From Acinetobacter wuhouensis (GTDB lineage: Bacteria > Pseudomonadota > Gammaproteobacteria > Pseudomonadales > Moraxellaceae), in NCBI RefSeq assembly GCF_001696605.3, contig NZ_CP031716.1, positions 2,666,001-2,730,000 of the forward strand: a stretch of 64,000 bases of DNA, read 5' to 3'. The position numbers were made by a program, and so were the translations under genes. This document shows, piece by piece, positions 59,860-64,000 of the stretch (within the stretch, counting starts at the first letter, position 1; every line of letters starts with the position of its first letter). The notes below the pieces were generated by a model, which had not been told where the DNA came from, did not search any database, and worked only from the letters and a program-made list of their open reading frames with translations.

Positions 59860-60816
59860 TTACACACGTAAAGCAGGGGTAAATTCTTTAACAAAGAATG
59901 GGGTTAAAGTCCCTGTCACAGGATCGAGTAACTCTTTTTTGTAATGTTCTAAAAGCGCATTGGTATCATGATCATTTGGATGAAAATCTGTCCGTAAATA
60001 ATCAAAAATATGACCTAAGCTACTGCCAAATACGCCCTCTTTTAAACCAAATAATAAGTCCCAACTGCCTTTGGCTTCTTTCCAAAAATCAAGGCTTAAG
60101 GCATTCTTTGGACGGCGTAAAAATGGGAGGAATAAAGCACCAGCGCCTACCCCAAGCCCCAAAGTTGCTAAAGCAATAAAGAAACCTGCGATACGTAGCG
60201 GATAATCACCTGAAAGCACCTGATAAGTATCATAAGCAATATCTTTATGCTCAGATTCTTCCAACATATGCCACATCCACAGCGCACGTGTCTTTTCATC
60301 TAAAGAATGATTAAAAATGTCTTCATGGTTCATCGCATACTGTGCAAATACCGCAGTGAAATGCTCAATTCCTGCCATCATTGAAAGTTTTAAGGGTTGT
60401 GGAAACTTCAAGAAAGTATGATTAAACACTTGTTCTGCAAGGAAACGGTAAAATTGCACAGGAAAATTACGAGGGATCATCGCATCGTTATATTCTTCAT
60501 GAATTTTTGAATGAATTGCTTCTTGCCCAATCAAACTGGTTAAACGCTGTTTGAGTATAGGATCTTTGATGAAATCACGGTGATAACGTGCCGTCTCGAT
60601 CACCAACTCTTCACCATAAGTTAAGAAAATAGACAGTGCAGCAAAATAAGCCGTACCCCATTCCTTTTGCATAAAGAACTTCGCATCGATGTCTTTCGAT
60701 TCAAATTTGAAGTTGAAATGACGAATCGGAATATTGGCTAAACGACCTGTAAGATCAGGCATTGCTTGTGGAAATATTTTGGTAAATACTTTTTTGACTG
60801 GCTTTGCTAATAACAT
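59860..60816 (-). CDS. 'Metal-dependent hydrolase' (PF10118 type), copy 2
   Basis: A 318-aa paralogue of copy 1, identical in length and collinear without gaps, with about 60% of residues identical by eye. The same metal-ligand pattern is at the same positions: Glu69 (YGEELVIE), Glu99-His102 (GQEAIHSKIH), Glu151 (GIEHFTAV), Glu187-His190 (LEESEHKD). The hydrophobic stretch is LGLGVGAGALFLPF. It has its own promoter and a hairpin end, so it is separate from the copy-1 operon. A recent gene duplication is likely. The substrate is unknown; fatty or hydrocarbon compounds are plausible from context. Confidence 0.85.
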   Translation of the reverse strand: MLLAKPVKKVFTKIFPQAMPDLTGRLANIPIRHFNFKFESKDIDAKFFMQKEWGTAYFAALSIFLTYGEELVIETARYHRDFIKDPILKQRLTSLIGQEAIHSKIHEEYNDAMIPRNFPVQFYRFLAEQVFNHTFLKFPQPLKLSMMAGIEHFTAVFAQYAMNHEDIFNHSLDEKTRALWMWHMLEESEHKDIAYDTYQVLSGDYPLRIAGFFIALATLGLGVGAGALFLPFLRRPKNALSLDFWKEAKGSWDLLFGLKEGVFGSSLGHIFDYLRTDFHPNDHDTNALLEHYKKELLDPVTGTLTPFFVKEFTPALRV

Positions 60817-61140
60817 AGAGAGTACGCTCTGGATTCATTCATGGATCATGAGTTTGATTGCTTAAGCGGAACAATTTCACAAATTCAGCAAAAACCATGT
60901 TTTATGCACAAAAAATAAAGGATTCCTTTCAAAATACCGTTAGCAATTTAGGTCAATTGATTAGCAATACATGACTATTCGTTAAAATTGTCTGACAAAT
61001 CGCTCTTCGTTATTCATCTATTGAATATTTCAAAATAAATCATGACCCATGAGGACAGTGGATTTAAACTGACATTACTTGAATAGTTGTTTAAAAAATC
61101 GTTATGGTAGGTACATTGAACTATAACAATACCTGTTGGA
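60817..61140. other. Divergent spacer between hydrolase copy 2 and the alpha/beta hydrolase gene
   Basis: About 324 bases with no gene. It should hold promoters for both divergent genes. TATGGTAGGTACATTG near 61102 is a weak -10-like region for the plus-strand gene. No repeat or RNA was recognised. Confidence 0.5.
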
Positions 61141-61938
61141 ATGAATATGCAAACTGCTGAATCATGGATTGATCTCACCGCTCATTTACAACTCTATGTA
61201 AAATCATGGACACCTGAGCAGCTTCAGCATCAAATACCGATTATTTTATTACATGACTCGCTCGGTTCAGTGCAGTTATGGCGTGATTTTCCTGAGCAAC
61301 TTGCACAAATGACTGGGCGAAAAGTGATTGCTTATGATCGACTTGGCTTTGGTCAATCTTCTGCAAATCCTGAAACATTAAAAGTCGATTTTGTTTCGAC
61401 TGAAGCAACAACTCATTTTGCAAAAGTACTCGAACATTTCAATATTCAAGATTTTATTGTGATGGGACATAGTGTTGGCGGAGGTATGTCAAGCTGTTGT
61501 GCGGCACATTATCAAAACCGTTGTAAAGCCTTAATAACCATGTCTGCACAAGCAATGGTGGAAGAGCTTACCCTTTTTGGAATCCGCGAAGCCAAAGCAA
61601 TGTTTCAGCAAGCAGGACAACTGGATCGCTTAAAGAAATATCACGGAGAAAAAGCCCAATGGGTATTAGATGCATGGACTGAAACATGGTTATCACCTGA
61701 ATTTAAAGACTGGTCTTTAGACTCATTCCTCCATCAGGTGCATAGCCCTTTATTGGTTATTCATGGTGAGCTGGATGAATACGGCTCTTTAGCACAGCCT
61801 CAACGATTTATTGATCATACTCAAGGGAAAAGTCAGCAAGAAATTATTTTGGGGGCGCATCATATGCCACATAAAGAACAACCTGAATTGGTTTTAAGCT
61901 TAATCCAAGGTTTTCTTAATTCCCTTAATATTGCTTAA
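61141..61938 (+). CDS. Alpha/beta hydrolase (enol-lactonase-like fold)
   Basis: A 265-aa hydrolase of the alpha/beta fold. The oxyanion region is IILLHDSLGSVQLWRDFP, the nucleophile elbow is GHSVGGG (Ser near residue 115), the acid is Asp in VIHGELDEYG and the base His is in GAHHMPHKEQPE. Enzymes like catechol-pathway enol-lactonases and esterases share this layout; the substrate cannot be read. AATAACCTGTTGG is upstream of ATG, so the RBS is weak. It is a single gene. Confidence 0.88.
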   Translation: MNMQTAESWIDLTAHLQLYVKSWTPEQLQHQIPIILLHDSLGSVQLWRDFPEQLAQMTGRKVIAYDRLGFGQSSANPETLKVDFVSTEATTHFAKVLEHFNIQDFIVMGHSVGGGMSSCCAAHYQNRCKALITMSAQAMVEELTLFGIREAKAMFQQAGQLDRLKKYHGEKAQWVLDAWTETWLSPEFKDWSLDSFLHQVHSPLLVIHGELDEYGSLAQPQRFIDHTQGKSQQEIILGAHHMPHKEQPELVLSLIQGFLNSLNIA

Positions 61939-62123
61939 ATTCTTATTTAATCAGCAGATCGTTTGATGCATCTAAATCGTGAATAGTGCCATTATTTCAT
62001 CATGACATTGTGAAAATACAAATGACATCGCGAATGAAAAGCTAAGCGAATGAAAAGCTAAAAATACATATAGCATATTGATCAATGTTAATATTGATCA
62101 CATATACTCATTAGAAATTTTCA

Positions 62124-62627
62124 ATGATGCCGATATTCACCAGACTTTTAGCCAAATTGCTTCGACTCGATCAATTTAAATATCGAAGTCTCACTGAGGG
62201 TGAAATTCTGATCAGTAAAACTGTTTTTGGTGATCTAATTGATTATCAAAAGGTTAAAGTCATGAATCATCCCTATTTGCCTTGGCAACCTGTGGGTATT
62301 TTGATGGCACCCAATGGCTATATTCATTTAAAAGATGCTGACTATTGTGAAGATTTTTCATGCCTGAGTCTGGGTTATCAAGCAGTCTTTATCCATGAGA
62401 TGGCGCATGTTTATCAGCATCAACGGCATGAAAATGTATTGCTCAAAGGTGCAATTTTACAATCCACTATGTATCTTACTTTTGGCAAGTACAATCCCTA
62501 CCGTTATACCTTTATCAAAGGCAAAGCTTATTTTGATTATAATATTGAACAACAAGGCGATATTGCCAAAGACATTTATTTAAATCGAATCGAAAACATC
62601 ATTTTGAATAAAAACTCATCAAACTAG
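62124..62627 (+). CDS. Orphan HExxH (zinc metalloprotease-like) protein
   Basis: A 167-aa protein I cannot place in a named family. Its core is VFIHEMAHVYQHQRH with the HExxH motif at His91, Glu92 and His95, flanked by hydrophobic residues as in zincin peptidases. A third ligand may be Glu148 or Asp152 in EQQGDIAKDIY. Before it is YIHLKDADYCEDFSC. No signal peptide or membrane helix is clear. Such short zincin-like proteins sometimes accompany secretion or toxin loci, but none is nearby. The first two codons are both ATG (62124 and 62127). Confidence 0.7.
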   Translation: MMPIFTRLLAKLLRLDQFKYRSLTEGEILISKTVFGDLIDYQKVKVMNHPYLPWQPVGILMAPNGYIHLKDADYCEDFSCLSLGYQAVFIHEMAHVYQHQRHENVLLKGAILQSTMYLTFGKYNPYRYTFIKGKAYFDYNIEQQGDIAKDIYLNRIENIILNKNSSN

Positions 62628-63010
62628 CTTATTCAACTATGAAAAATACTTATAAAGTGACTAAACTCACAGAAATATCCTAAAGTTTTTCTATTATGAT
62701 ACAAATACAAAAAATATTGAAAAATCACTGGTTTCTATTAAAAAAATCGACTAAATTCAAGTGTATTTTGACGCAATACTGAATAAACCGAATGAATCAC
62801 TAGCTTCTAACGTTTTTTTAGTTAAAATACGCATTGTCTAAAATTTTTGCCTTGCAAGAACATAGAGATTTTTGATCATTATTTGATGATTTTATAGATT
62901 CGCCATTTGGCAATATGACGTTGTAACTATATATGCTTTGTTGAATAACTATATTTTAAAAATCAACAGAATATATATAAATTAACCTATTGGAATAGGA
63001 TTTGATTTAA
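62628..63010. other. AT-rich spacer upstream of the NAD synthetase gene
   Basis: About 383 bases without a gene. It should hold the nadE-type gene's promoter. A GCTTTGTTGAATAA word at 62935-62948 resembles an IS903-type terminus, but no matching partner or transposase remains. Confidence 0.5.
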
Positions 63011-64000
63011 ATGAAAAGTTTTAAAATTGCTCTCTCGCAATTCTCTCCATTCATTGGTGATATTGAGTCAAATGTTCAAAAGATGATTGAACAAGCCAAT
63101 GAAGCAAAAAAACAGAATGCTGAAATTATTGTTTTTCCAGAACTATCTACTATTGGTTACCCTGCCGAAGATTTATTATTACGTCCAAGCTTAACAAAAC
63201 GTACAGCCCAAGCTTTTGAAAAATTAGCAGAAGTTAAAGATATTGTTCTTGTTTTCGGTTTTGCCAATCATACTGAAGATGGTCAACGCTATAACGCAGC
63301 GGCTGTAATGAAAGACGGGCAAGTTTTGGGTATTTATAATAAACAAAACTTACCAAACTACAGCGTATTTGATGAAAAGCGTTATTTTAATGAAGGTCAT
63401 CAACACCTTGTATTTGAATACCTTGGTCATAAATTTGGCGTCTTGATTTGTGAAGATATTTGGTCACTCAATACCGTTCAACAAGTTGCTCAATTGAATG
63501 TTGAGACTATTCTTGTATTGAATGCTTCACCGTATGAAGTAGGCAAACCTCAACATCGCGTAACGACACTTAAAGAGTTGGCAAAACAAATGAATATCAA
63601 CTTGGTTTACGTGAACCAAGTTGGTGGTCAAGATGATTTGATCTTTGATGGTACAAGCTTTGTCATTAACAATTCTGGCGATGTAGCATCTCAAGCATCA
63701 AGTTTTAAAGAAGAGCTACTGATTGCCAATTATCAACTTGAAAATAAAGCTTATGAAGTTGTAGAAGCTGCTCCTGCATTAGATACGATGGCTGAAATTT
63801 ACCAAAGCTTGGTTCTTGGAACGCGTGACTATGTTCAACGTTCAGGTTTCCCTGGCGTGATTTTAGGTCTTTCAGGTGGTATTGACTCTGCTTTGACACT
63901 GGCGATTGCAGTTGATGCAATTGGTGCAGATAAAGTTCAAGCTGTAATGATGCCTTATACTTATACATCACAAATCAGTGTTGAAGATGCCACAGAACAA
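63011..64000 (+). CDS. nadE: Glutamine-dependent NAD+ synthetase (5' part)
   Basis: The gene begins at ATG 63011 and runs off the window end with no stop codon, so only the first 330 residues are seen. It starts MKSFKIALSQFSPFIGDIESN and has the nitrilase-like glutaminase domain: catalytic Glu in VVFPELSTIGYPAED, Lys in the YNKQNLPNY region and Cys in GVLICEDIW. The synthetase domain then begins with the PP-loop GLSGGIDSALT near residue 290. It makes NAD+ from deamido-NAD+, ATP and glutamine-derived ammonia. The RBS is AGGAT. Confidence 0.95.
   Translation, partial: MKSFKIALSQFSPFIGDIESNVQKMIEQANEAKKQNAEIIVFPELSTIGYPAEDLLLRPSLTKRTAQAFEKLAEVKDIVLVFGFANHTEDGQRYNAAAVMKDGQVLGIYNKQNLPNYSVFDEKRYFNEGHQHLVFEYLGHKFGVLICEDIWSLNTVQQVAQLNVETILVLNASPYEVGKPQHRVTTLKELAKQMNINLVYVNQVGGQDDLIFDGTSFVINNSGDVASQASSFKEELLIANYQLENKAYEVVEAAPALDTMAEIYQSLVLGTRDYVQRSGFPGVILGLSGGIDSALTLAIAVDAIGADKVQAVMMPYTYTSQISVEDATEQ

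Noticed and set aside
62935..62949. GCTTTGTTGAATAAC resembling an IS903-type terminus, with TTATTCAAC about 310 bases upstream
   Set aside because: No transposase fragment or full inverted repeat; short AT-rich matches like this can occur by chance.

Overview
The window comes from an Acinetobacter-type gammaproteobacterium. The evidence is the low GC content with long AT-rich spacers, the TCA order gltA / sdhCDAB-sucAB-lpd-sucCD, a GyrA with the Acinetobacter quinolone-region numbering, and insertion sequences of Acinetobacter type. The species cannot be fixed from this sequence alone. No rRNA, tRNA, CRISPR array or prophage was seen. Most of the window is ordinary chromosome; the accessory character is concentrated in the first 14 kb.

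Layout. 1-7.3 kb: the 3' end of an enoyl-CoA hydratase gene, a hairpin-rich repeat-like element, a nitroreductase gene split by an IS3-family element, an FkbM methyltransferase, a NIF3-like protein, and two paralogous membrane proteins, one of them beheaded by an IS903-type IS5-family element. 7.3-16 kb: gyrA carrying Leu at position 81 (the classical quinolone-resistance substitution), a membrane protein, three tandem zinc-ribbon/transmembrane/pilin-like proteins, and etfBA. 16.4-26 kb: a LysE exporter divergent from an Lrp regulator, two GNAT acetyltransferases, sseB-xerC, an M28 peptidase, rlmH, a DOPA-dioxygenase-like gene, a META lipoprotein and an HSL-type esterase. 26-38 kb: gdhA, a soluble RnfB-like ferredoxin with nth, adk, a DUF445 protein, an outer-membrane protein, mrdA (PBP2), rsmD, small envelope proteins and an SDR.

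38-52.3 kb is the central metabolic block: sdhCDAB, then sucAB-lpd, then sucCD, all on the minus strand, with gltA divergent across a spacer of about 1 kb. Internal hairpins and terminators divide it into expression units. These genes encode citrate synthase, 2-oxoglutarate dehydrogenase (E1, E2, E3), succinyl-CoA synthetase and succinate dehydrogenase. 52.4-55.8 kb: a POT peptide transporter overlapping an Xaa-Pro aminopeptidase (peptide uptake and breakdown). 55.8-60.8 kb: a Baeyer-Villiger-type monooxygenase, an SDR and two paralogous 'metal-dependent hydrolases' whose conserved residues look like a ferritin-type di-iron site. 61-64 kb: an alpha/beta hydrolase, an orphan HExxH protein and the start of a glutamine-dependent NAD synthetase gene.

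The strongest observations are the GyrA Ser81Leu allele, the triple zinc-ribbon/pilin-like array, the di-iron pattern in the hydrolase paralogues, and the two genes broken by insertion sequences that lack target-site duplications. No clearly new defence or mobile system was found.
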